DNA from: Heliocidaris erythrogramma
Lineage: Eukaryota > Echinodermata > Echinoidea > Camarodonta > Echinometridae
DNA length: 64,000 nucleotides
Reading direction: 5' to 3'
Assembly (NCBI GenBank): GCA_025617745.1
Contig: CM046861.1
Coordinates: 11,142,244-11,206,243 of the forward strand
Positions within the stretch are counted from its first letter, which is position 1. The number at the start of each line of letters is the position of its first letter. Made by a program: the position numbers and the translations under genes. Shown here piece by piece: positions 44,208-56,018 of this stretch. A model generated the notes under the pieces. It was not told the origin of the DNA. It worked only from the letters and a program-made list of their open reading frames with translations, and did no database searches.

Positions 44208-44396
44208 TACCCAGGGGGGTGTTTCATAAAGCTGTTCATAAGTTACGCACGACTTTACGAACGACTGGTGATCAGTTCTTGTGCTAAATGATTGAGAATC
44301 TGATTAGTATAGCAGATTAGCACCCAAGAACATGTTCCAGTCGTTCGTAAAGTCATTCGTAACTTTACGAATAGCTTCATGAAACACCCCCCAGGT
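44208..44396. mobile_element. Palindromic MITE with GGGGGGTGTTTCAT ends
   Basis: ccaggggggtgtttcataaa is inverted as catgaaacaccccccagg. The inner arms carry acgactttacgaacgactgg mirrored by ccagtcgttcgtaaagtc. Confidence 0.88.
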
Positions 44397-44433
44397 ACAT
44401 GTACCTATGTAATTAATACACCTTGGTTGAGAG

Positions 44434-44935
44434 TATACTATTAATACATGGTTGGGAGTGCGTTGGTGCGATCTGGCAATACAAAGGTTTTTATCGTGGT
44501 GTACTATATGCACGAGGCGCAAGCGGAGTGTTTTGGACACGATAAAAACATGTATTAATAGTTTTATAAAAACGGGTCGGCAATATGATTGTAAAGTCTA
44601 TAAAAATGGTTACGAACCCCATAGAAACACCAAGAGTTGCACAGTCATGGAGGCTGCCATTTTCTTTCCTGGATGACATCACATAAGCGCAGCCAACAAA
44701 AGTCATGCGCGTTTCAGTGCGTGCATGTAATCCCTGCGCTAAAATGACAATTAAACTACGCGATTTCATTGCGTTTTAAGTTTGCACGCACCAGAGGTAT
44801 GCATATACGCGCAGCTCAGCCGTGCTTTAGAGCCTTTTTGCCGTGCGTTAGTGCTTTTTTTTGCACGGTCACGTGGTGTTATCTGACCAATCAGGATGGC
44901 TACATTTTTGAACCCGTTTTATAATGGCAAATGTA
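44434..44935. mobile_element. Uninterrupted copy of the MITE hit by the DIRS
   Basis: Same order as 6973-7262 plus 11852-12010, with the join gcgttttaag/tttgcacgc at 44781. Its left terminal hairpin is larger, enclosing an extra palindrome (tttttatcgtg ... cacgataaaaa). It has no coding capacity. Confidence 0.85.
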
Positions 44936-46324
44936 CTACAGGTAATGTCTTGCCAAGTCTGGCAAGTTTGCCGAAGGCTTACCGCCTATTGAAATATTTT
45001 GTATAGTTCAATCTTGTGGCAAGCGTGCCAGTAAGCTTGGGCATAAGCAAATACAAATTTGTATGTTTAAAGGGATAGGGTTAGGATTGCGATTGGGTTT
45101 TAGCTTTCAAGGTTTGGGTTAGTTAAGTGCTGGATCCAGGGATGAAATTGAGACTTTGGTTAGGGTGCATTTTATTCTTTCTTTGCGAAGGCAGAATGAG
45201 CGTTTTGAAATGCTCATTTAAAATGCAGTTTCACAGGGTACTGTTCATACTTCTTTTCTCCAGGCGAATTCAGGGGCTCGATCTGCAGCTGCTTTTGCAA
45301 ACCTCACTGCGCATGTTTATATGATGTCATATTATAAGCGTGTTTACAAATGATTGTGTGTTTATGCTTCCCCCAAAACCATGTTTTTGGAGAAATGCTT
45401 ATTCAAAACGCACCTTTTTGTGAGTGTTACATGTTACATCAGCAATTATACGAAAATGACTGTAGACGGAACCATTTTAAAAACTAAATGCGTAACAAAA
45501 GGCTCATTCTGGCCTGGGAAATGGGAGCATAAACGACCCTTAGTGTAGGAAATTGATCAGGGAGCAATTATTGTTGCTGGGCCATGTGTCGTAGAACGTA
45601 TCGTTACAAAACTAGATGTCTAAGTTTTTGATCTTTGTCCTGAAACGGCTAACTCTTTCTCTTATATTTTGTATGTCTTTGTTGCCATTGATGGAAGAAG
45701 TGATCTGACCCATTTTGAATAGGCCTACATCTTTGCTAGAATCGAAAAGTGGAATTTATTGCAGATATTGTAAATTATTGGATAGGAAGCACATACCAAA
45801 AGAAAAGTCTTGTGATATAACTTGTGAGGGAAGTTACCTACAATGTATCCTCATTTTCGCGACCTGCAAGTAGCAATGTCTCAACTAAGATCTTCAAATT
45901 AAGGTCATCGGAAAGGCTTGTTTCTTCTCTTGGCTTGTTCTGTTTCTCTTCCTAAGCTGAAAGGGGCTAGTTCAAACAGTATCACCTTTGAATATTCTCT
46001 GGTGCGATTGCCAGAGGGATCAAAATGTAATGAAAATGGCTTATAAGTCTTCAGAAAATGAAATGAGAAAGATGCATTGTTTATTGAGGGGTGGAAATGT
46101 AAATGATGCATGGTATTATTAAGAAGACTTTATTTTGTTACTTTATATGCCTACCTGTAGTTGTAAATCTTCTTGAAAATCTTGATGTATTAGGCCTATA
46201 CCTACATGCCGGTCTCTTGAAACAATTTTTGTCCTTAAATTTTCTTTAATTTTCCTTGACTTCTTCTTAAAACTGTAGTACTCTCCTCATCCTCATGATG
46301 ACTCCTAATGTATTTTACTGAACC

Positions 46325-46582
46325 CTCTCTCTCTCTCTCTACCCCCTCTACCCCCCCCCCCCTCTCATATCCCCCCTCTCTACCCCCCCCCCCCCCCCTC
46401 ATCCCCCCTCTCTCTCTCTCATCCCCCTCTCTCTCTCATCCCCCCTCTCTCTCTCATCCCCCCTCTCTCTCTCATCCCCCCTCTCTCTCTATCCCCCCCT
46501 CTCTCTCTATCCCCCTCTCTCTATCCCCCCTCTCTCTATCCCCCCTCTCTCTCTCTCCCTCCCCTCTCTCTCTCTCTCTGTT
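46325..46582. repeat. Tandem ATCCCCCCTCTCTCTCTC array
   Basis: About ten imperfect units of 15-20 bp (atccccc followed by ctctctct), shortening towards the right. A 122-codon ORF across it is low-complexity artefact. Confidence 0.9.
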
Positions 46583-47160
46583 TCTCTTTACATGTCTCCT
46601 CTCTTTTTATGATCTACTGCATGCTTTTTTTGCCATGACATACAGATACAATGGGCTAAAAACTAGATGGCTGTGATTCCTCCACAGCTAGGGTTATTAA
46701 GTGGGTACATCACAATGCACTCACCAGATGAGTTGAAAATTGCCTCCCATGATAGCAAATTACCCTAATAAAATAGCTCACAGCATATTTTGTCATGGAA
46801 GAACAAGTTCTGACTTTTGAATAGAGATTATCTTATATTTTGCAGTGGTCAGTGGAACTTAATAAGGGCTTAATAGCTCATTGCCATGGCAACAGATGTG
46901 TCCTATGAGATCTCATCAGGTGTGAAGAGGCGGTTGCCATGGCGATTTGTAGCGTGGAGTATAAATCAGTATGAATATAATCATTAACCATTCGCACATA
47001 GTGTAATTGTTAAGGAAAACAGGGTAGTGAAAAGACCAGATCCTTGCTAGAAATACTGGTAGACATGTGTTTGAGATCTACCGGTAGTTGGCCCTCCAGA
47101 GAGTAGAAATGGTTGCCCTCTTGAAAGCCCACCATCATCCATGCATGAGACTGCAGTATT

Positions 47161-47236
47161 GTGTGCTGAGTGCCAGAAGGGCATTAACTCGTGTATTTTA
47201 ATAAAGAGTTAATGTCCTTCTGGCTCTAAATGGTGG
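47161..47236. repeat. Hairpin repeat copy 8
   Basis: gctgagtgccagaagggcat and gagttaatgtccttctggct. The gggcat/atgtcc change in opposite arms keeps near-complete pairing. Confidence 0.83.
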
Positions 47237-48159
47237 GTATGAAAGACTCCCTGTTGATTCCTATCAGTCATGGTCATCAATATTAAAACATGGGCGTTTC
47301 TTGCTTGTACTATAGCATGTATAAGTGATTGTAACCTAGTTAAAAGCTAGTGCCTGCCATTTGCTCACTTTCCAAATCCTTTCAGCAAATTGCCTGGTTT
47401 CTACTGAAAAAACAACTTTTTTCCTTGTCACTAAAAATTTATTTAACTGTATATGTTGGTCCTTGTACTTGGGAATTGTTTCTAATATCAAAAAATGGAA
47501 AATGCTTTTGAAATTTGCCTACAGTACTATTTGTTTCAACTCTCTGACGAATTGTTATTAAGTTGCACTGATTTATTTCAAGTTATTACATCTGTATGAT
47601 TGTAGGCTAACTGTATCCATAGTTAGCGCTCAGCATTTTTTTTTTAAACCCTTAAATTTTGAACAAAATTTTGATAAACCTCTTTGAAAGATGTAGGCCT
47701 TTAACCAGTTTGTATTTCAATGGTTTATTCATCCAGTGAAGGTGAGAGATCACCCCCTGTTCAGACTACTTAAATTCATTGTATAGCTGCATGAGAATCG
47801 TATAGCTATATACTATAGTTAATTACCATAGTCTAAACATCGCATATAAAGAATCATATAAAGAAACGTTGTGTCGGGAAAACACATGTTTGAGCATCGT
47901 TTCGAACGGAAACTCAATAAAGAATATCAGCATCCCCTTGTAGTCTGAACATTGCATCGTACAGGAATCGTATAACTGGGCGGGGTTTATCGTGTGTGCG
48001 CACTGATGAGACCAGTCAGCTGTGAAATGGTATGCTCCATCGCTGTCCTTGACTTAACCTGGTACAAAGCATGTGGTGTCAGCCGACTTCCCCAAACCTG
48101 TTTCCGTATATCATGTTGTAGTCTGTACATTCCTTTTGCTATACCATTATTTTTTATAC

Positions 48160-48354
48160 GTTTTTTATGCCTCCGCCCACCGTAGGTACGGTGGTTCTCG
48201 CGATAACTTCAAAACCGTTTTTTGTCTTGCCCACCGGAGGTGAAGGCGAGACTAAGGGATCCAAATGGCGTCCGTCCGTCGTCCGTCCGTCCGTCACAAA
48301 CGTTATGACAGATAACTTTGCAACCGTCACTCACTTTTCAACCAAACTTGGGTT
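48160..48354. repeat. Dispersed repeat, left of the LINE
   Basis: Contains ccaccgtaggtacggtgg, a gtccgtccgtcc cluster at 48270-48295 and the block ctttgcaaccgtcactcac up to ccaaacttggg. The last ~50 bp recur at 52886-52932. Confidence 0.75.
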
Positions 48355-48395
48355 CAAAGTTCAAAGTTCAAAGTTCAAAGTTCAAAGTTCATTTA
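48355..48395 (-). repeat. LINE 3' microsatellite tail
   Basis: About five units of gttcaaa on the plus strand, then tcatttatttatacataa. This marks the 3' end of the minus-strand LINE, directly against the host repeat at 48354. Confidence 0.85.
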
Positions 48396-48692
48396 TTTAT
48401 ACATAACAATACATAACAATTACAAATGATTCAATTTACAAATACAATAAATAAACATACAAAATAGCATACTTCCAACAAAAAATATAATGTGAGTGAA
48501 GGGAAGAGCTAAAAAGGCGAGTGTGCCTTATACGAGAGCCCATCCCAGATGTAGTAGATTAATGTATATATATATGTAAATTAACTTTGTACTATTGGAG
48601 GCATGAAATATAAACAATTGGAAAAGCAAGAACAATACGAAAAAACAGGGGGAAAGAAGACACATTTAACAAACATATAGAGAGCCTGTGAG

Positions 48693-50477
48693 TTATTGCA
48701 CATTGTAATATTCAATTAGATATGATTTTTTCTTAAATATTTGAAGATTTCGACAGTTTCTGATAGCAAGTGGAATAGAATTCCAAATTTTTTGACCATC
48801 AAAGAAAATAGATCTTTTCATTAAAGTTGTTTTAATTTGTGGTAAGTGGAAATCAGAAGCATTTCTAGTATCATATTTATGTATACTTGAATTCAAATTA
48901 AAATACTGAAGAAGTGCACATGGTAATAATTCATTATGGCACAAGTACATAAAAACACCAATATTATATTTGCAGATATGAAATATATTAAGAAATCTAA
49001 GATTATAAAATATCGGTCTTGTATGAGCTTTGTAATGAGAACTGGATATTATTCGAATGGCTTTCTTTTGTAGTCTTAGAATTTTATTCAGATTGCTTTG
49101 ACATGTCATTGCCCAAACTTCAGCAGAGTAACATAAATGAGGAAGGATCAATGTATTATATAAAGTTCTTAAAATACAATTGGGAAGAAATCTAAGTTTG
49201 TATAAGATACCAATGTTTTTTGAAATCTTATTGCAGACAGCACCAGTGTGTTCATTCCATGAGAGTTTTGAATCAATTTCAATCCCTAAAAATTTATTTA
49301 CTGATACACGTTGGATATTGTAATTATTTACTTGCAGTTTTATCTCATCAAGGCTGAGCCTTTTTTTAGTAAATACCATGTATTTAGTTTTATTTACATT
49401 CAATATTAATTTATTCAAAGCTAGCCAGTGTAGTAATTTGTTAACTTCAGTACTAAATTCCTGTTGCAAAATTTGAATATTGTTATGCGACATAAACACA
49501 CTGGTGTCGTCTGCAAATAAAATATATTTCAACTTATCAGATATATTGCACATGTCGTTTATAGACAAGATAAATAGAAGTGGGCCCAATATTGAGCCTT
49601 GTGGCACTCCACATACAGCAGTTTGTATAGACGAAGAAATGTCCTTAATTTTAACAAATTGTTTCCTGTTTGCGAAGTAGCTCTTAAACCAGTTAAATAA
49701 TACACCACGTATTCTGTAATTGAATAATTTTGTTAGTATAATTTCATGATCTAAGGTATCGAAGGCTTTGCTAAGGTCTAAAAACAATCCCATCATGATT
49801 TCAGATTTATCAAAAACGTTAGCAACTTGACATGTAAAATCAACTAAAGCAGAAGATGTGGAGTGCCCTGTTCGAAAACCGAATTGAGAATTAACCAATA
49901 TGTTATGTTTATGCAAAAAAGAATATAAACGGTTATAAACAGCCCTTTCTAATATTTTAGAGAACACAGGAAGCAGTGATATAGGTCTATAATTACATAT
50001 TTCAGTTTTAGAACCACCTTTAAAAATTGGAATAACTTGAGCAATCTTTAGTTGATCTGGTACGATCCCAGTTTCTAACGAAGAATTAAATATTGCACAC
50101 AGTGGATAACAGATTATATGTATGACTCGTTTAACCATCTTGATATCTACATCGTCAAAACCACTACATTTATTGCTATTTAATTTATCTACAATACTTA
50201 TTATTTCTCCTGGAGAAACTGGAGTAAAAAAAGCAGTATATTCGTTTTTCTTTAAATATTGTTTAAAATCACCTCCAGGTTTTTCAAGAGTAGATGTCAA
50301 TTTTGAGCCTATACTTACAAAGTATTCATTAAAAGCTTTACATATATCTACATTGTTATTAATACTTTCATTATTATATTGTACACAAAGCGGAATGTCA
50401 TTTTTCTTAGACTTTGTGCCTAAAAGACCATTTATGATTTTCCATGTTTTTTTTAGAATCACCTTCAGCGTTTGCAA
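48693..50477 (-). pseudogene. LINE reverse transcriptase, long open frame
   Basis: About 594 codons: KKTWKIINGLLGTKSKK, SGFDDVDIKMVK, NYRPISLLPVFSKILER, GFRTGHSTSSALVDF, LFLDLSKAFDTLDH (motif A), VPQGSILGPLLF, YILFADDTSVF (catalytic FADD), NKTKYMVF, KFLGIEID and a C-terminal domain ending near RNCRNLQIFKKK. All RT boxes are intact. The frame differs from the linker; an 8-A run at 50444-50455 is a plausible slip site. One of the best preserved coding stretches among the repeats. Confidence 0.93.
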
Positions 50478-50484
50478 ACGTTAA

Positions 50485-50835
50485 TTATTTATAAATAAAT
50501 GTTAATTTATTTCTGTATTTCTTATATGCAGCAAGTCTATATGCAGTGGGATTATTCAAATATTTTTTGTAATACAAGCTTTTCTTTTTACATGTATTTA
50601 GCTGTCGTAATTCGTTATTAAACCATGGTTTATCAATTCTTTTTACCTTCTTTGGTTGACATTTAATTGGAAAACATACTTCATATACCTGCTGGTACTG
50701 TTTTAGAAAACAGTCATAGCTGGAATTGGGATCATTCTCATTCAAAATCCAACGCGTGTTACTAATTTTTGTAATAAAATTATCGATGTTTTTCTCATTA
50801 AATTGTCTTTTCAATATTTTAACAGGTTCTTTCAC
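50485..50835 (-). pseudogene. LINE ORF2 linker between endonuclease and RT
   Basis: Encodes KEPVKILKRQFNEKN, KPWFNNELRQLNTCKKKS and AYKKYRNKLTFIYK, the basic linker typical of jockey/L2 ORF2 (KPW...N-L). It overlaps the endonuclease frame by 4 nt in another frame and ends with a stop at 50485, just before the RT frame. Confidence 0.85.
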
Positions 50836-51464
50836 AGTCTGGATATTGGGAAATGATCACTTATATCTGTTAGGATAGTACCCGAAGAATAACTTTCAGG
50901 GCAACTAGAAAAAATATTGTCTATAAGAGTAGTTGAGTCATTAGCAACACGCGTTGGACCATGAATGAGAGGATACATACCAATTGTCATAAACATTTCA
51001 AGAAAATCGCTTACAAGAGGTTGACTATTTACTTTGAACAAATTTATATTAAAATCACCAATCATGTAAAATGATTTATTTTCCATATTTACAGCAGCAA
51101 TAGTAGTTTCCATTGATTCAAGAAAGCTCTGTATAGGTTGATCAGGAGGTCTATATATAACTCCAAGAATTGCACTTTTATAAGAGGTAACAATTTCGAT
51201 GAAAAGAGATTCAGTGTATGGAGTATTTACATCAAGATCATATCTATGACTGTGTTGCACATCATTTCTAATGTAAAAACCGATTCCACCACCTTTTTTA
51301 TTTATACGACCTTTTAGTACAAGAGTATAATTATGAATATCGTAGTAAGAATTGTATTCTTTAATCCATGTTTCAGTCAAAGCTGTGACTGTAAATTGCA
51401 CTTTTAATGAACTAAGAAAAGAACTAATGTTATCATAATTTTTGCTTAAGCAAATCGGGCTCAA
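50832..51464 (-). pseudogene. LINE APE-type endonuclease domain
   Basis: Motifs in order: TALTETWIKEYNSYY, GGGIGFYIRND, LGVIYRPPDQP, FYMIGDFNINL, HGPTRVANDSTTLIDNIF and ISDHFPI. These are the catalytic boxes of the AP-endonuclease-like domain that nicks target DNA. A frameshift at about 50835 separates it from the linker ORF 50485-50835. Confidence 0.9.
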
Positions 51465-51648
51465 GAAATCTGCGAATGAAGAACTAATTGAATTTACATT
51501 GGCTCTCAGGCGTATTTACAGAAGACATTAATATGACATAAAACTGAAAACAAAGGAAAAAAATATAATACTGATTAAGAAAAACTTGACTGGAAATCTA
51601 ATAATAGCACATAAAGATCATGATTAATAAGATGCTAGTAGAGTTACT

Positions 51649-52772
51649 TCAATCTAGAGAGAAGCTAAATCTGTACATGACAAGATTGTTTTTGCATATT
51701 GGTTTAGTATTGCCACTATCCCCGGTAGTTCTGACGATGGCAAAGATTCTCCCATCTGTAGACCAAGCTGCGGTTACATTCTTGTTCTTCATTGTTTCCT
51801 GGAGAAGGTTTACATTTGCTTTGGTCAAGTCTTCTACAATGACCCTCTTAGTCTTCTTCAATTTGCGCCTATTTCGTATGAGATCTCTCTTTAAAGGGAA
51901 GGTAAACCCTGGACTTTTGGCCTACTGAGAGTGTTAAGAGCACAATTCTTGACATTACTGTGAAAATTTACCTCTTATGAACGCTTGACGGTGGAGTAAT
52001 TCACACTTTTGTGAGCAATGATCGTCTGCTACAGCCTACTATCGGGGGTCGCCATGTTGTTGATTCACCCGCGCTATGATGACGTTTTGTCGGACAGTAT
52101 AGTCTCGATGTTTCAGAGCTGTTGCGTTCTCAGCTGTCCGAATACAAAGCGTCCTGTGCAAATCGCCGGCTTTTTGTTTATTATCTCGGTTCTCCGATTG
52201 CCGCCATTATTAAGCGTTTCAAAATGGTATCCGGGTACTTCTGGTCCGAGAGGTCCGACAAAACGTCACAGGGCGGGGCTTATCTGTTCAAAATGGCGAC
52301 GCCCATGATCGATATAGGACCTTCTAGCAGACGACAAAATGATATTTCTAACTACTTGTTGACGCCGTTAGGGGGGCCCAAATGTGTTGAAATTGGACAT
52401 ATATAATCAACAATGTGCCCTTCAACTAAACAGCTAACTAAATCGCCAGGATTTACTTTCCCTTTAACTTAATATAGGATTCGAGCTTTACGATGATCGG
52501 ACGGTGTTTCTGCTCACCTTGTCCTTTCGGTCGAGTTGATCCGGTCGGACCAGCTGCTGCGGCATGCGCATAAGAGTGGTCATCCGTGTGCAGTTGTTGC
52601 GGGCCAACTCTGTGCGAGCGATCAATATCCATGGGTGTAACATGAACGTCGATCTCCTTGGCTATTGCACACACCAGCTGATCCGTATCCTCATTTGGAT
52701 GTTCCGGTATGCCAAATATGCATATGTTATTTCTCCTTGAGTATTGTTCGAGCTGATTTAATCCGTTTGTGA
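51649..52772 (-). pseudogene. LINE ORF1 (L1-ORF1p/transposase_22-like), split by a MITE
   Basis: 5' part (52772-52464): GLNQLEQYSRRNNICIFG, then DIDRSHRVG and RPIIVKLESYIK. 3' part (51894-51649): LKKTKRVIVEDLTKANVN, then TAAWSTDGRIFAIV. QYSRRNN, R-SHR-G, RPIIVK and EDLT are hallmarks of the RNA-binding ORF1 protein of LINEs. The frame continues across the TTAA when the MITE is discounted. The start is lost at the truncated 5' end. Confidence 0.85.
51895..52463. mobile_element. 569-bp MITE inside LINE ORF1, TTAA target
   Basis: Begins agggaaggtaaaccctgga and ends ccaggatttactttccct (imperfect inverted termini), flanked by TTAA at 51891-51894 and 52464-52467. The interior has short GC-rich blocks (aaaatggcgacgcccatg). 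No credible ORF. Third TTAA-target insertion into a LINE coding frame in this window. Confidence 0.88.
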
Positions 52773-52970
52773 GGGTTGTAGATGCACTAAGGGGACCTGC
52801 ATGTTATGGTGCAGTTGGAGGTCACATGATAGGGTCAAAGGTCATTTGAGGTCAAACGTTAGTTTACCTGCAAGATTCTCTTATGACATAACTTTGCAAC
52901 CGTCACTCACTTTTCAACCAAACTTGGGTTGTAGATGCACTGAGGGGACCTGCATGTTAATAATTGTGTG
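52773..52970. repeat. Dispersed repeat, right of the LINE, with an uninterrupted second unit
   Basis: gttgtagatgcactaagg (52775) and gttgtagatgcactgagg (52927) are two tandem units about 152 bp apart. Between them lie ggtcaaaggtcatttgaggt and the same cataactttgcaaccgtc block as at 48310. The second unit is the empty-site equivalent for the LINE. Confidence 0.8.
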
Positions 52971-55747
52971 CAGGTGTGTATGTATTAATTAAATAGGAAA
53001 ACTTACCCTATCCCTGATAGAAAGCTTGTCATTTCCAAAGCTTCTGCACAAAAACATATGGTAAATTTTTTCTAAAGATATGGGGTGTAGTGAGAGTTTC
53101 AGGACCATGGGCAGTCACATATTTGATAAGGAAATATTCATGGAATGTCTTATCGCCCACATAAGTAACTTTCTCCCCGAAAATCCCCCATGATTGATGC
53201 ATATTTCAGTGGAATTATGTTTCAGGCAAATACCAAGCTCCTCACTTTCTGTTTTTATGCCTCCCAATCCTGCTTCATCTGATGCTAGGCTAGTCTTGAG
53301 GTAAACTGTCAAAAACTGGCAACTACCAAAATATGGATTAAAATTATGTAAATTCTTTATGATAAACAAATTGAATTGTAGAGGATGAAATACAGGAAAG
53401 ACAAAGCATTTATTACATTATTACCTGCTGGAGTTTAGGGATTGCATATAAACAAGGGCAAAACATTTTGGAATAATTCTAGTTAGGGTCTCCTTTTCAA
53501 GACTAGCCGAGATATGAAAGTGATGTTTTCATCAAAAGGGAAACAACCCAAGGAGAAGTGTATTGTGTTTCCAGCATCATACACCATGCAGTCAGGGACG
53601 CAACACGTGTGTATATGCCTGTAGAGAAATCCACACAACCAAGAAATCAATCGCTAGGAGATGAAAGGAGAGGACTGACTGGTCCATTGTTTTAAAAATT
53701 GATTTATCTGGAAGGATGTGAATGAAGTTTGGTGAATTCTTAGTTCCTTGGTGGAGTTCTCACTGGTAAGAGGCTCTCTACATGGAACTAGCCACATTGA
53801 GGAGTGTTCTCTGCAAGAAGATTAATACCATTTCACATTTTCATAGATGGATATACATGATAATAGTTTGTAGATGTGCATGACACAGTGGAGTGGAAAT
53901 GTGGGTTTAGGATCAGGTATGTTGTGGTGATTTTGAATGTGTTCCCGTTTTGACGACGATGACCAGCGAAATTTGCAGTTTCGTTCTCTGACCATACTCT
54001 CGATTCATTGTACATTCATGATCTGACATCTTCCAAGTCTTCTGGGTCTTTCATGTTTTGCAGTCACTTCTCTTGTTGATGCTGTGTTTGCAAGTTTTGA
54101 TGGTGTCTTTTAGTTTAAGTTTAATAGAGACATCATATATAAAAACTGGCAGTTTTGTAATTTGTGGAGCACAATTGAAGTCCTGTGCCTCTGGGCCCTA
54201 GGGAAGATTTTAATTTGAGATCAAATCCTGAGGTTTGCTGCGACACGCTGTCTTTGATCTGATGGAATTGTGAAGTTTGGCATCCCATATTGGCTTTTTT
54301 TTTAGTGTTTCTATCAACATGATCAGCATGTATGTGCTGTTTTAATCAGTTAATTACTACGAACACGGACATGATGGATGTGACTGTCAGACTGTATTGA
54401 AAAATGTGTTTATTTCTGATGGGCCATTGTCCTAGTCTTTCTGTACCTGTTATGGAGCTTAGTCATTTTGAATCATTTGTCACTTTCATTTGGCAGATAT
54501 AAGCCTTATGTATTTTTCGTTGTTGACACTTTGAGTAAAAAGTCATTGAATTCTCATTCGTTTTCTTGTTTACACGTACACATGTACCTAGTCATGCTAG
54601 TACTAGATTTGAACGTAGATAGGTAGATTTTAGGACATACCTTGTCTGTTGTAATATGGCTCCCTGCTTGAAGTGCATTGATTTTTCTTCCTGGTTACTT
54701 TTACTTTTTATATACACATATAGTACTGCTTTATGATGTGATGAAGGATTTCTGATTGGGTGCTCCATGTTTGCTTGGGAATTAATCATAGTTGTCTTTG
54801 CAGATGAGAATTATTAACTTAATTCCACTTTACAATTGTTTGACACTCAGACTCAGTGATTACAGAAAATTATCAATTGATGTACAGATTAAAGAGTAAT
54901 GCTATAAAATGTGGGCTTTGGTATTTTCTCAATGAGTACTTCATTAATTCTGTAGGCATGATTATTTTATAAACATAATTGAAATTCTTTTCTTGTGTAA
55001 ATGATAAAGCTTTATTTCATGTTTGAAAAATACATCTTGAACAATCATGCGAAATCATATAATCAATCATTTATATTTATTTTCTATGGAAACTGCAATT
55101 TTGTCTTCTTTTGTTAAACTTTATATTTAGTGTCTTTTCAGACACAGTAATGACATTTTTTTTAGTTTAATACTCAGAAGTTGCCTGTGCAGATATTTAA
55201 AAATAATACAGCTCAGCTGTTACCTGTAAATAAAGTCTCAGCTAGAAACTGAAATATTTTGCTAGGGCCTTCATAAGTATGCCCTTTTGTAAATTACGTA
55301 TTTAGTGAAAATCTCATTAAGTGGAAATTTAATTGAAACAACATAATTATACAAGGTTGAAACTATTTTTTCATTTTTTTCCTGACTATTATATATATCA
55401 TAGATTTCTCTTTGCCCATAACTTTCTATTTCCCATAAGTTTCTATTTCCCATAAGTTTCTATTTCCCATAGTTTCACTGATACATGTAGGTGATAACGG
55501 ATAGGGGAGGAAGCAAAACATTTCTGTAAAAAGTCTCGTACAAACTCATAGTTGTCACTTATCACAGATTGCTGGAGTCAAATTGATGTAAACCTGTTCA
55601 TGATGAATATTAGTCTTGAAGGTTGAAGTTAATACAGCTAATGAATCAATGGTGCAGTGTGATATATAGAAATCATGTTCGGATTCTGTAATATGCTATT
55701 ACAAAGTTAACAAATAATTATATCAAAAGGTGACAGAAGGCTCTTGA

Positions 55748-55981
55748 AATAGACCGCTTCGGTAATGTATGCAAATTTTATGCATACCTTTCCAACAGAG
55801 GTTGTTCTTCACAACCTGAAAGCTTGCCGCTAGGACATAGCAACAAATAATGTATGCAAACTGGATTCCAAGCATTGAGGCTCATTTATAAAAAAAAAGC
55901 AGGTTAATGGAATAACTCGTCACTAGGTGCTCAGACAAGAAATGTGCATAAATATGAATATATTACCGAACTGGTCTATTG
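55748..55981. mobile_element. MITE, 234 bp, second copy at 43073
   Basis: Ends aatagaccgcttcggtaat and attaccgaactggtctattg are inverted. The interior (gttgttcttcacaacctgaa, gattccaagcattgaggctc, gtcactaggtgctcaga) matches 43100-43255. Confidence 0.85.
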
Positions 55982-56018
55982 CCCAATGGTGATTTCTTGA
56001 AAGTCTTTGCAACCATAT

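Larger units (their letters stand above)
48355..52772 (-). mobile_element. LINE (jockey/L2-type) with ORF1, endonuclease and RT remnants
   Basis: Minus-strand non-LTR element of about 3.85 kb plus a nested 569-bp MITE. Order 5' to 3': ORF1 pieces, APE endonuclease, RT, a 3' UTR and a tail of aactttg 7-mers at 48355-48390. It is flanked by gggtt (48350-48354 and 52773-52777), a likely 5-bp target duplication. The host repeat reads straight through in the copy at 52886-52960 (caaacttgggttgtagatg), confirming the insertion site. 5' truncated within ORF1. Confidence 0.9.
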
